Assembly (NCBI GenBank): GCA_023251595.1
Contig: JAHEYM010000150.1
Span: 1 to 8,670, forward strand
Source: Bacteroidota bacterium
GTDB taxonomy: Bacteria; Bacteroidota; Bacteroidia; AKYH767-A; JABDAW01
Direction of reading: 5' to 3'
Length of the DNA stretch: 8,670 nucleotides
This document shows, piece by piece, positions 1 through 6,760 of the stretch. Below the pieces are notes generated by a model, which made no database searches, was not told where the DNA came from, and saw nothing but the letters and a program-made list of their open reading frames with translations. A program made the translations under genes and the position numbers. Position 1 is the stretch's first letter; every line of letters begins with the position of its first letter.

Positions 1-89
1 AGCCCTTCCGTCAAAGTTAATATTGTTTGTGCGCTAATCGAGTTGAAAAAAAGATAGAAAATAACCGCTAAAAACATATACTTTTTCAT
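1..89 (-). CDS. Secreted protein of unknown function, N-terminal fragment
   Basis: Only the first 29 codons are present; the rest lies beyond the left edge. The start ATG is read from positions 89-87. The peptide begins MKKYMFLAVIFYLFFNSISA and continues QTILTLTEG. This is a classical Sec signal peptide: two lysines, a strongly hydrophobic core and an S-x-A/Q cleavage site after about residue 20, so the product is exported. It follows susC-susD on the same strand but lies beyond their terminator, and a good -7 element (113-120) sits just upstream, so it is probably transcribed separately. Being next to a SusCD pair, it could be an enzyme or surface protein related to the same substrate, but nothing visible shows this. 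The start and signal peptide are well supported; the function is unknown. Confidence 0.7.
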   Translation of the reverse strand, partial: MKKYMFLAVIFYLFFNSISAQTILTLTEG

Positions 90-112
90 GTTTGTCGACT
101 TGAAATATAATT

Positions 113-120
113 CAAACTTA
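113..120 (-). promoter_or_regulatory. Candidate -7 promoter element for the left-edge secreted protein
   Basis: On the minus strand this reads TAAGTTTG, an exact match to the Bacteroidota -7 consensus TAnnTTTG, 23 bases upstream of the ATG at 89. No TTTG-like -33 element is visible at the usual distance, because that region is occupied by the susD terminator hairpin. A short dyad TTGAA-N6-TTCAA (100-115) overlaps the element and could be a regulator site, but such a short dyad may be chance. Confidence 0.4.
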
Positions 121-121
121 C

Positions 122-156
122 AAAAAAAAAAGAGACGCTGCATGCAGCGTCTCTTT
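122..156 (-). terminator. Intrinsic terminator of the susCD operon
   Basis: Positions 129-156 form a perfect 28-bp palindrome with a GC-rich core (GACGCTGC/GCAGCGTC). On the minus strand it is followed by an unbroken run of nine T (130-122, part of which also pairs). It lies 22 bases past the susD stop codon. The T-tract exists only in the minus direction; on the plus strand just three T follow. It should therefore stop transcription leaving susD. Confidence 0.9.
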
Positions 157-177
157 AATGACCAAATCAACAAATGA

Positions 178-1683
178 CTATTGATCCCACCAAACTTTGT
201 CGGTTACGCCGGCAGGGGTTGTTTTTGGGAAATTTGTGTTGGAAACCCTTTCTGACTGTGGATAAGGGAATCTTCTCGCAATGACACCGGATGTAATGTT
301 GTTGGAAGCGGCTGTTAATGCAGGAATATTGGTTCTCCTCCAATCGCAGAATCCTTCAATACCCTGTGAATACATTGCGATGTATTTCTGAGTCATAATC
401 TTAGCGAGTGTGATAGATGCACCTGTTTCATTTGCTACAGCTGCGAGATATGCCGCATCGGTTGCATTGAATTTGGCGAGAGAAGCCGTCACAGCATCAT
501 TATAAGCGGTTGCGGCAGCGGCAGTTGCGCCGGTATTAAAAGAAGCCTCCGCTTCGATAAATTTGACTTCAACATAAGAAATCATCGGCACGATTGAATT
601 AATCGAAGCATAATATGTTCCCATATTGCTCACAGGTGAAAATCCATCTCCTGCAGGAGAACCGAAGTAATCAATCACAGAATCTCCGGCGGCGACGGTT
701 AAAATTCCCCAGGGGGCTGAGCGTGGAATGTCTATCGGCGTGGCTGAAGGACCGAACTGAACAGGTGCGTCACAATAGGCAGATAGACGTGGATCTACGG
801 GTTTAGTACCGGTCGTGTCTTTCATCAACTCTACAAGATAACTTCCCATGCCAATATCACCATAACGATTTTCATAGAAGAGATACCATGGATTACCATT
901 GTTTTCAGATGCCCCGAAAGTCAATTGTAAATCATCCGCATTTGCTCCAAGCACTCCGCCCGCAGCGCTGAGCGCTGTGAGAGCTTTTGTGTAATTGGTA
1001 GCGTCTTTTTTTCCTAGGTGGAGATAATAACGTGCACTTAGACTGTTGGCTGCTTTTATCCAACTTGCATTATCACCTCCAAAGATAGCATCATCAGCGC
1101 CCGGATAGTAACGGAATGTTCCGGTCTCGTTTAGGTTGGCAATACCTTGGGTGAGTAGCGTCTGAATCGAAGTATAGATCTCTTGCTGAGAATCGTACTT
1201 TGGATTTTGAATTTCCTGACCTCTAAAAGCTTCAGAATATGGAATATCACCCCATAAATCAGTACAGATTCCCAATGAATACGCCATTAGAATTCTTCCG
1301 ATACCTCCATAATAAGGTGAGTTCTGTGCATCCGCTTTTTTAATCAGAATATCCAGATCCTTCATTGTGCCACCATAGAGGTTGAAATACCACATGTTGT
1401 TTACATCCGCTTCTGTGATATTGTAACCGTCATACTGGAGATGCTGATTCGCAAGTCCCGCCTGAGTTTGAATCCATAAAGAGGTGAATCTTCCGAGATC
1501 ACTACCTGTACTATACGCAAGTCCTTCTTCGATACTTGGCAACAACGTGCTCATTGGTGCGTCTGGTGGCGTGTTCGGATCAATATTGATCTTAGGATCA
1601 ATGAACTTTTTACAACCTGAGTTTGTGATGATCAGCGGAGCGACCAATAACAGACAGAGTAATTTTATATTTATTTTTTTCAT
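178..1683 (-). CDS. susD: SusD/RagB-family outer-membrane lipoprotein
   Basis: A surface-exposed lipoprotein that caps its partner SusC-type channel and helps capture the nutrient (glycan or peptide) before TonB-dependent import. The 501-residue product has a lipoprotein signal peptide with the lipidated cysteine at residue 24 (NSGCKK). Family-typical blocks follow: an N-terminal INIDPNTPP segment (33-40), TDLWGDIPYSEA (141-152), a helical TPR-like core, FIEAEASF (375-382), EGFCDWRRT (443-451), and the C-terminal RRFPYPQSE (470-478) ending VWWDQ. The length and these blocks fit the SusD-like_2 branch. The gene starts 24 bases after the susC stop, so the two are surely co-transcribed, and a strong terminator follows. 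The start is preceded only by an A-rich leader with no Shine-Dalgarno, as usual in Bacteroidota. The ligand cannot be told from sequence; no glycoside hydrolase lies nearby. The symbol is given in the family sense only. Confidence 0.95.
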   Translation of the reverse strand: MKKINIKLLCLLLVAPLIITNSGCKKFIDPKINIDPNTPPDAPMSTLLPSIEEGLAYSTGSDLGRFTSLWIQTQAGLANQHLQYDGYNITEADVNNMWYFNLYGGTMKDLDILIKKADAQNSPYYGGIGRILMAYSLGICTDLWGDIPYSEAFRGQEIQNPKYDSQQEIYTSIQTLLTQGIANLNETGTFRYYPGADDAIFGGDNASWIKAANSLSARYYLHLGKKDATNYTKALTALSAAGGVLGANADDLQLTFGASENNGNPWYLFYENRYGDIGMGSYLVELMKDTTGTKPVDPRLSAYCDAPVQFGPSATPIDIPRSAPWGILTVAAGDSVIDYFGSPAGDGFSPVSNMGTYYASINSIVPMISYVEVKFIEAEASFNTGATAAAATAYNDAVTASLAKFNATDAAYLAAVANETGASITLAKIMTQKYIAMYSQGIEGFCDWRRTNIPALTAASNNITSGVIARRFPYPQSERVSNTNFPKTTPAGVTDKVWWDQ

Positions 1684-1707
1684 TTTTTTTCTTTTTTAGA
1701 TAGTTGA

Positions 1708-4700
1708 TTAAAAGGTTGATCTGAGAGAGAATGCCATACTCTTAGTTCCCGGATTATTGAAGTACTCAAATCCTTCTGCACGGAAACTGCCGGTCCCTGT
1801 GAGGTTGGTTTCAGGATCGACACCTGTATATTTGGTTTTTAACCAAAGATTCCTACCCGAAACGCCCAGAGTCAAGGATTTGAAACAGCATTTTTTTAAC
1901 CATTCAGGGTTGAATGTGTATGCCAAAGACAGATCACGAAGACGAACCCAGCCGCCATCCTGAATGAATTGTTCAGCAACAGGACCAAAACCACTTCCGT
2001 TTCCATTGCGATACCAGTTTTCATCTAAAACTACAGGTGTAGTGTTGGTTGTACCTGATGTGACGACTGTTGTGCCGTCTGAACCAAGGTGACCCATTAC
2101 ACCATCGAAAACTTTTGTTTCACCTCTGGTTTCAGTAGTTTTGCTTGTTCCGATAGAGACAAGTGCGCCTTCTGTACCATTCCAGATATCACCACCTTTC
2201 CGAATGTCAATTAAAAATGATAAAGCGAATCCTTTGTATGTAACTGTATTGCGAATGCCGGCAAGCCACTTTGGATTAGGATCGCCAATCACACCTTCTT
2301 TAGGATCAACTACAGGGAAGCCATAATTCGGGTTTGTTGCGGGTGTACCCTCATCATCAATAACAACATGACCGTTCGTATCGCGTAACCAGCGTCCACC
2401 ATAAAGAATTCCATTTGGTTGACCAACAACCGCTCTTGAGGCAGGTGTTTCAAAACCTCCAAGTGTCAAACTTTCAAGTCCCGGTGCCAATGCCGTTACC
2501 ATATTTTTGTTTTTGGAGAAGTTTACCGTGATATCCCATGAGAAATCTTTACATTTAATAGGAGTAGCATAAAGTGAAAGTTCAATACCTTTATTAGTCA
2601 TGGTACCTGCATTCATAATAAACTCCCGATATCCGGTTGAAGCTGCAACAGGAACCGCAAGAATTTCACCGTCAGATTTTTCGGAATAGTAAGTGAAGTC
2701 GAGACCCAATCTGTTTTTGAGAAATTTAAGTTCCGTTCCGATTTCAGTGGAAGAAGTCATTTCAGGAATTAAATCCGAACTTCCTAAACTCGAGCTACGT
2801 GTGAAACCTGAATTTCCATTGAAAGGGAAAGAGGTTCCGGGTGACCAGCCGTCACCATACGTAGCATTGTTGAAAGTAGTAAACTCTGAATAAGCAGCAG
2901 CACCATTTCCAACCTTGGCATACGAAGCTCTGAGTTTTCCGTAAGGTAATATTTTGTTGTCCTTCAGAAAAGCTTCTGTGAACACGAAACCAAGACTGGT
3001 ACTTGGGAAGAAGAATGGATTTTGATTTTCAGGAAGTGTCGTCACCCACTCATTTCTTCCTGTAACATCGAGATACAACATGCTCATATAGTCGAGGTGA
3101 CCATCGAGATACCACGCAGCAGTCCTCATTCTACCGATACTCTCCTTAGAAATAATACTTGAAGCATTCATCAGGTTGTAAAAAGATGGAATGACAAGAC
3201 CATCTCCCTGACTATAAAGCTGATCACTATAGGATGAAAACATATTGTTTCCAAGTAATATGGAACCGCTCAGTTTTTCACTGAATTTTTTTGAGGCGGT
3301 TACCATCAGATCCGAGTTGATATTCCGGCTGAAGTGTTGATCTTCGAAAACCTGTCCTGCACCTCCACCGGAGTAAATATCAAGAGCTGCTTTTCTACGA
3401 TCAGTATAGAAATCATTACCTAATCTCCAGATAATGCTTAACCAACTGTAAGGAGTATAGGAGAAACTAACATTTCCAATCATACGGTTTACATCATCTT
3501 TAAATGGATTTTTGTTGATGGTCCAGTATGGATTATCATAAACTCCCGGACGATATGCACGTGGCGTTCCATCAGGTAATTGATAAGCTGTTGAATCATT
3601 CACAGGATCGCTTACCCCATTCGTGTTATCAAATGTTGGAGCAGTCCGTGTCAGACCTAACATAATACCGGCGAGATTGGAACCTTGCTGAACTCTGTGT
3701 CCGCCTGAATGAATATAGTTTATCGAGCCTGAAGCTTTGAATTTTGCAGAGAGTGAAGTTTCACCCGCAATCCTTACAGATGTCCGTTGAAAATCGCTCG
3801 TTGGAATGACACCTGTTTGGTTCAGATGCGAAGCTGAGAAATAATAATTTGTAATTCCATTTCCACCGCTCAGATTCAGATTATTATTAGTCGTTACACC
3901 GGTTTTGAAAAAAGTACCCATGTTGTCATAAGGAGTAACCGGTGTCACTCCATTTGGATCAGATGCTGAAACAATCTGACCATGTTTGTCGAAAGGATAA
4001 TCGGTTGCACCATTCCATTTTAGATCGGCGATTGCAGGTCCCCAGCTATTACGATCGAGCGTTTCCGGTCCATGATAAACGCCGTTAGAGCCTTGCGCAT
4101 ATTTCATTTGCATCTCCGGAAGTTTATTCACCATATCAAAACTTAATGTACTGTTGAAACCGACGTTCAGTGATTTTCCTACTGCGGTATGTCCTTTTTT
4201 TGATGTTACAAGGATGGCTCCGTTTGCGGCACGAAGACCATAGAGAGCTGCCGCAGCAGGACCTTTCAGTACAGTTACAGATTCTACGTCATCAGGATCA
4301 ATATCAATTCCGCGATTAGAGTTAATTACCCCGGCGAGCACAAGATTGTTCAGTCCCTCGTCAGGATTTCCGGAAACACTTTCTCCGTTATCGATCGGAA
4401 TCCCATCGATAACAATGATGGGTTGATTATCACTGCTCAAAGAGTGCGAGCCCCGGAGTAACATGTAAGCAGAAGCACCCGGTGTACCCGAGCTACTTGT
4501 TACCTGAATACCGGCAACTTTACCGGAAAGTGCTTCAACCAGGTTTGGTTCTCCCGATTTAACAAGCTCCTCTCCACGAACATCCTGAACCGAATAACCA
4601 AGCTGTTTTTTCTCTTTTGAAATTCCAAGAGCGGTGACTACAACTTCATTCAGTTTCATTAAATCCTGTTCCAATACAGTGTTTGGGGGACTCAAAGTAG

Positions 4701-4965
4701 TAGACGAAGTAACTTCCACGTCCTTCGTTTTCATCCCGATCATACTGAAAGAGATCGTGCTGAATTTTGCCGGGACAGTCAGTTTAAAACATCCGGAACC
4801 ATCGGTGATTGTTCCGATAAAGGTTCCTTTCACTATGACAGTGACGCCTGGTAATCTGGTCCCATCGGCTCCTTCGAGACAACCGGTAACCTCTTTGTCC
4901 TGCGCCCATAGTTTTCCGAAGAAAACCAAGCCCAGAAACAAGAAAATTGTAATTTTTTTTCTCAT
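1708..4965 (-). CDS. susC: SusC/RagA-family TonB-dependent outer-membrane transporter
   Basis: A 1085-residue TonB-dependent beta-barrel channel that imports the substrate captured by SusD, powered by TonB-ExbBD. The order is: signal peptide MRKKITIFLFLGLVFFGKLW-AQ (1-22), a carboxypeptidase-D regulatory-like domain (about 24-86, with LPGVTVIVKG and ITDGSG), a TonB-box-like EVVVTALG (107-114), the plug domain (about 115-240) with ALSGKVAGIQV, and the SusC/RagA signature LRGSHSLSSDNQPIIVIDG (170-188). The long barrel ends in phenylalanine (LRSTF), as barrel proteins do. An open frame extends 39 codons further upstream to 5082, but that extension would put ordinary residues before a perfect signal peptide and would cover the likely promoter (5040-5067). 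The start at 4965 is therefore preferred. Odd point: two cysteines (29 and 59) sit in the small N-terminal domain where most family members have none. Confidence 0.95.
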   Translation of the reverse strand: MRKKITIFLFLGLVFFGKLWAQDKEVTGCLEGADGTRLPGVTVIVKGTFIGTITDGSGCFKLTVPAKFSTISFSMIGMKTKDVEVTSSTTLSPPNTVLEQDLMKLNEVVVTALGISKEKKQLGYSVQDVRGEELVKSGEPNLVEALSGKVAGIQVTSSSGTPGASAYMLLRGSHSLSSDNQPIIVIDGIPIDNGESVSGNPDEGLNNLVLAGVINSNRGIDIDPDDVESVTVLKGPAAAALYGLRAANGAILVTSKKGHTAVGKSLNVGFNSTLSFDMVNKLPEMQMKYAQGSNGVYHGPETLDRNSWGPAIADLKWNGATDYPFDKHGQIVSASDPNGVTPVTPYDNMGTFFKTGVTTNNNLNLSGGNGITNYYFSASHLNQTGVIPTSDFQRTSVRIAGETSLSAKFKASGSINYIHSGGHRVQQGSNLAGIMLGLTRTAPTFDNTNGVSDPVNDSTAYQLPDGTPRAYRPGVYDNPYWTINKNPFKDDVNRMIGNVSFSYTPYSWLSIIWRLGNDFYTDRRKAALDIYSGGGAGQVFEDQHFSRNINSDLMVTASKKFSEKLSGSILLGNNMFSSYSDQLYSQGDGLVIPSFYNLMNASSIISKESIGRMRTAAWYLDGHLDYMSMLYLDVTGRNEWVTTLPENQNPFFFPSTSLGFVFTEAFLKDNKILPYGKLRASYAKVGNGAAAYSEFTTFNNATYGDGWSPGTSFPFNGNSGFTRSSSLGSSDLIPEMTSSTEIGTELKFLKNRLGLDFTYYSEKSDGEILAVPVAASTGYREFIMNAGTMTNKGIELSLYATPIKCKDFSWDITVNFSKNKNMVTALAPGLESLTLGGFETPASRAVVGQPNGILYGGRWLRDTNGHVVIDDEGTPATNPNYGFPVVDPKEGVIGDPNPKWLAGIRNTVTYKGFALSFLIDIRKGGDIWNGTEGALVSIGTSKTTETRGETKVFDGVMGHLGSDGTTVVTSGTTNTTPVVLDENWYRNGNGSGFGPVAEQFIQDGGWVRLRDLSLAYTFNPEWLKKCCFKSLTLGVSGRNLWLKTKYTGVDPETNLTGTGSFRAEGFEYFNNPGTKSMAFSLRSTF

Positions 4966-5039
4966 GGCTAAGAAGTTTAAGTTAGTAATAGGGTTAGTAA
5001 AGATGATAGTTATTGTGTGAGGGTTGAAAATTTGATGGG

Positions 5040-5067
5040 CAAATTTAACAATAATCTGATACACAAA
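5040..5067 (-). promoter_or_regulatory. Candidate susC promoter
   Basis: On the minus strand a TTTG (5067-5064) is followed after 16 bases by TAAATTTG (5047-5040), an exact TAnnTTTG -7 element. The spacer is slightly shorter than the usual 17-23 of Bacteroidota promoters. It would give an untranslated leader of about 70 bases before the ATG at 4965, and it argues against the longer start at 5082. Confidence 0.5.
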
Positions 5068-5104
5068 ACGTTTTTCGCACATTCGTATTAATTATGAACA
5101 ATTT

Positions 5105-5127
5105 CCTGTTAGAACTGTTCTATCAGG
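5105..5127. promoter_or_regulatory. 23-bp dyad, candidate operator between divergent susC and barrel gene
   Basis: Two 11-base arms, CCTGTTAGAAC and GTTCTATCAGG, flank a single central T (5116). Ten of the 11 positions pair; the only mismatch is 5109/5123. The inner 13 bases (TAGAAC-T-GTTCTA) are perfectly symmetric. It lies 38 bp upstream of the susC -33 element and 28 bp upstream of a weak -7-like TAACTTTA (5155-5162) for the plus-strand gene. It could therefore bind a dimeric regulator serving either gene. No T-run follows, and it is far from any 3' end, so a terminator is unlikely. No known regulator's consensus is recognised. Confidence 0.5.
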
Positions 5128-5198
5128 TGCCCGATATTCAGACTTTCGTATATCTAACTTTACCTTTCACAAACTAATCTTTAACTGATAAAAAAACT

Positions 5199-6002
5199 AT
5201 GAAGAAAAAAATCCTGGTGTGTGCATTCGCGATCGCTGTTGGCTTCGCTCAGGCACAAGAAATTACCTCAAAAAATGGAATGCCTGTTCTCCCTGAATCA
5301 GGCGACTGGAGTATCGGCTTCGATGCAGTTCCGGTACTGAAGTATTTCGGCAATATGTTTAATAATGATAGCGGAAATACGGTGAGTGCCAATTTTCCCG
5401 CAAATCATCCGATGATGCTTGTCGGGAAATGGGTGCGGGAAAACAATGTCTCCTGGCTTGGCAAACTACGCATCGGCATGGGCTCGAGTACGGTGAATAC
5501 CCTGGTTGATAATCTCAGTCAGGCAACTCCTGATTCCACAAACCAGGTTACAGACGCAGCAAAGACCTCCTGGACTAACATCGCACTTGGTTTTGGAATT
5601 GAAAAATCGAGAGGAAAGGGTAGGGTGAGAGGCAATTATGGTGCAGAGGCATGCTTCGGATTAGGTAGCAGCGGTACAACAATGACGTACGGAAATGCTA
5701 TTACTTCAACAAATCCTGTAGCTGCCCGACCGACAGAAGTGACAATGGGTTCCACAGTCGAGATCGGTATCCGTGGGTTCGTAGGTATCGAGTATTTCTT
5801 CGCACCCAAAATGTCTATCGGTGCTGAGTACGGTTGGGGATTCGGAATGTCGAGCACAGGTCAGGGTACAACCAGTTGGGATACCTGGGATAGTTCTTCC
5901 AGCACTATAAAAGCAATAACGACACACAATGGTGGCAGCTCCTCATGGGGACTCGATGTGGATAATGCGTATGGTTCTATTATGTTGTCGTTCTATTTTT
6001 AA
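5199..6002 (+). CDS. Outer-membrane beta-barrel protein, Bacteroidota-specific type
   Basis: A 267-residue exported protein with signal peptide MKKKILVCAFAIAVGFAQA cut before QEITSKNG. The mature part is built of alternating polar/hydrophobic, glycine- and aromatic-rich strands (LRIGMGSS, IALGFGIEK, NYGAEACFGLGSS, VEIGIRGFVGIEYFF, MSIGAEYGWGFGMSS). It ends IMLSFYF, a terminal aromatic strand typical of barrels inserted by the BAM machinery. The segment LPESGDWSIGFDAVPVLKYFGN (31-52) resembles a barrel family often seen in Bacteroidota, of unknown role. About 8-10 strands are plausible. It is transcribed divergently from susC across a region with a candidate operator, and it converges on the four-helix-bundle gene. 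Only a weak -7-like TAACTTTA (5155-5162) is seen upstream. The barrel nature is fairly sure; the function is unknown. Confidence 0.85.
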   Translation: MKKKILVCAFAIAVGFAQAQEITSKNGMPVLPESGDWSIGFDAVPVLKYFGNMFNNDSGNTVSANFPANHPMMLVGKWVRENNVSWLGKLRIGMGSSTVNTLVDNLSQATPDSTNQVTDAAKTSWTNIALGFGIEKSRGKGRVRGNYGAEACFGLGSSGTTMTYGNAITSTNPVAARPTEVTMGSTVEIGIRGFVGIEYFFAPKMSIGAEYGWGFGMSSTGQGTTSWDTWDSSSSTIKAITTHNGGSSSWGLDVDNAYGSIMLSFYF

Positions 6003-6005
6003 TAG

Positions 6006-6054
6006 TTATGAGTTATGAGTGATGAGTGATGAGTTATGAGTTATGAGTTATGAG
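6006..6054 (+). repeat. Heptamer array A (TTATGAG/TGATGAG), 7 units
   Basis: Seven back-to-back 7-base units starting 4 bases after the barrel-gene stop: TTATGAG x2, TGATGAG x2, TTATGAG x3. On the plus strand, the sense of the preceding gene, every unit contains at least one TGA. Because 7 is not a multiple of 3, all three frames are closed within three units. Its units are the reverse complement of those in arrays B and C. Confidence 0.95.
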
Positions 6055-6131
6055 CTGTGGGAGCCGGGGCATAAAAATATTGTTATTTTGCAACTATCTA
6101 ACTTAACAGAACTCATCACTCATAACTCATA
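6007..6131. other. 21-bp perfect inverted repeat between two convergent genes
   Basis: Positions 6007-6027 (in array A) and 6111-6131 (array B) are exact reverse complements, separated by 83 bases. The pair lies between the barrel gene (plus) and the four-helix-bundle gene (minus), so a transcript from either side could fold it into a long stem at its 3' end. No T-run follows the stem, so it is not a classical intrinsic terminator. The inner 6055-6110 has a short GC-rich stretch (GAGCCGGGGC) and otherwise AT-rich sequence with no gene. Confidence 0.6.
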
Positions 6132-6149
6132 GTTCATATCTAATTCATA
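6111..6149 (-). repeat. Heptamer array B, 3 clean and 2 degenerate units
   Basis: Plus-strand units are ACTCATC (6111), ACTCATA (6118) and ACTCATA (6125), then a decayed GTTCATA (6132) and, after 4 bases, ATTCATA (6143-6149). The last unit contains the TGA stop codon of the four-helix-bundle gene (6147-6145). Read in that gene's sense, the units are GATGAGT/TATGAGT, the stop-rich orientation. Confidence 0.85.
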
Positions 6150-6513
6150 GCTTTTTCATTTTTTGTTTTGAAGTTAGGATCGAACTTCGTAACATTTTAA
6201 GGAGTTCTTCTGCGTCTTCATTCATGGATATGAACTCGGCCTTTTTGATGTATTCGGATTGTTCAAGTAACTCCAACCAGTAAATAGTTTCATCACATTC
6301 TTTTTGCGCAATTCCCAATTTGTGCGCAAAGTCAGCCGTGCTTTCAGCGTTTCTCGACTCACGAACATTTGCACCAACAGAAGTCCCGGAACGTACTAAT
6401 TGTCGACTGAGGACATACTCGTTTTTAGTTTCAGACAAATACCTGTAAAGCCTTATGCATCTGAGTGCAAACGCAAATGATTTGTCTTTTAAGATTGATT
6501 TTTTTTCAGACAT
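6145..6513 (-). CDS. Four-helix-bundle protein (S23 / 23S rRNA intervening-sequence protein family)
   Basis: A 122-residue cytoplasmic helical protein. Family hallmarks are clear: helix 1 KSFAFALRCIRLYRYL (11-26), the conserved turn and helix 2 LVRSGTSVGANVRESRNAES (39-58), helix 3 FAHKLGIAQKECDETIYWL (62-80) continuing ELLEQ, and helix 4 EDAEELLKMLRSSIL (99-113). Known relatives are encoded in intervening sequences of some 23S rRNA genes or, in the Avd branch, act as RNA-binding partners of the reverse transcriptase of diversity-generating retroelements. They form pentameric barrels with a basic surface. Here there is no rRNA and no reverse transcriptase; the gene stands alone between heptamer arrays, and its stop codon lies in a degenerate repeat unit. 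The start ATG at 6513 has an A/T-rich leader without Shine-Dalgarno. Family assignment is firm; the function of free-standing members is not established. Confidence 0.92.
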   Translation of the reverse strand: MSEKKSILKDKSFAFALRCIRLYRYLSETKNEYVLSRQLVRSGTSVGANVRESRNAESTADFAHKLGIAQKECDETIYWLELLEQSEYIKKAEFISMNEDAEELLKMLRSSILTSKQKMKKL

Positions 6514-6589
6514 TGGATTTGATTTTTAAATGGTTAGAAAAAATAATAGTATAAAGAAAGATTAATGAAAATGAATTACTTAATTAAAG

Positions 6590-6621
6590 GCTGAAAAGCA
6601 TTTTTAGAAAAACATTTCAGC
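6590..6621. other. Imperfect hairpin upstream of the four-helix-bundle gene
   Basis: GCTGAAA (6590-6596) pairs with TTTCAGC (6615-6621), and inside it TTTTT (6601-6605) pairs with AAAAA (6608-6612), leaving a small asymmetric internal loop. It lies about 80 bases upstream of the ATG at 6513, immediately next to a 7-of-8 match to the -7 element on the minus strand (TAATTTCG, 6628-6621). It would therefore fall at the very start of a transcript of that gene. It may be a leader structure or a relic of a mobile unit. The rest of 6514-6655 is AT-rich, and no gene was found in it. Confidence 0.4.
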
Positions 6622-6655
6622 GAAATTAGATAATCTTTTTTGAATAGAAAAATTT

Positions 6656-6760
6656 ACTCATCACTCATCACTCATCACTCATCACTCATCACTCATCACT
6701 CATCACTCATCACTCATCACTCATCACTCATCACTCATAACTCATCACTCATCACTCTTC
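6656..6760 (-). repeat. Heptamer array C (ACTCATC on plus), 14 units plus one decayed
   Basis: Eleven identical ACTCATC units (6656-6732), one ACTCATA (6733-6739), two more ACTCATC (6740-6753) and a decayed ACTCTTC (6754-6760). The smpB stop TGA (6754-6752) spans the last clean and the decayed unit, so the array begins exactly at the end of smpB. Read in the smpB sense it is (GATGAGT)n with two TGA per unit. In the opposite direction it contains no stops. The homogeneity of the eleven central units suggests recent slippage expansion. Confidence 0.97.

Noticed and set aside
4634..5020. 128-codon plus-strand ORF
   Set aside because: It lies antisense to the start of susC, a strongly supported gene; no signal, promoter or family is seen.
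4966..5082. 39-codon N-terminal extension of the SusC protein
   Set aside because: It would precede a complete signal peptide and overlap the candidate promoter; the start at 4965 is far more plausible.
5105..5127. LexA/SOS box reading of the dyad (GAAC and GTTC half-sites)
   Set aside because: The half-sites are separated by one base, not the four of the known GAAC-N4-GTTC box.
5636..5927. Two minus-strand ORFs of 73 codons
   Set aside because: They are antisense shadows inside the barrel-protein gene.
6145..6655. True 23S rRNA intervening sequence
   Set aside because: Although the protein belongs to that family, no rRNA sequence flanks it on either side; both neighbours are protein genes.
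6656..6760. CRISPR-like array
   Set aside because: Units are 7 bases with no spacers between them, and no cas genes are present; this is a simple tandem repeat.
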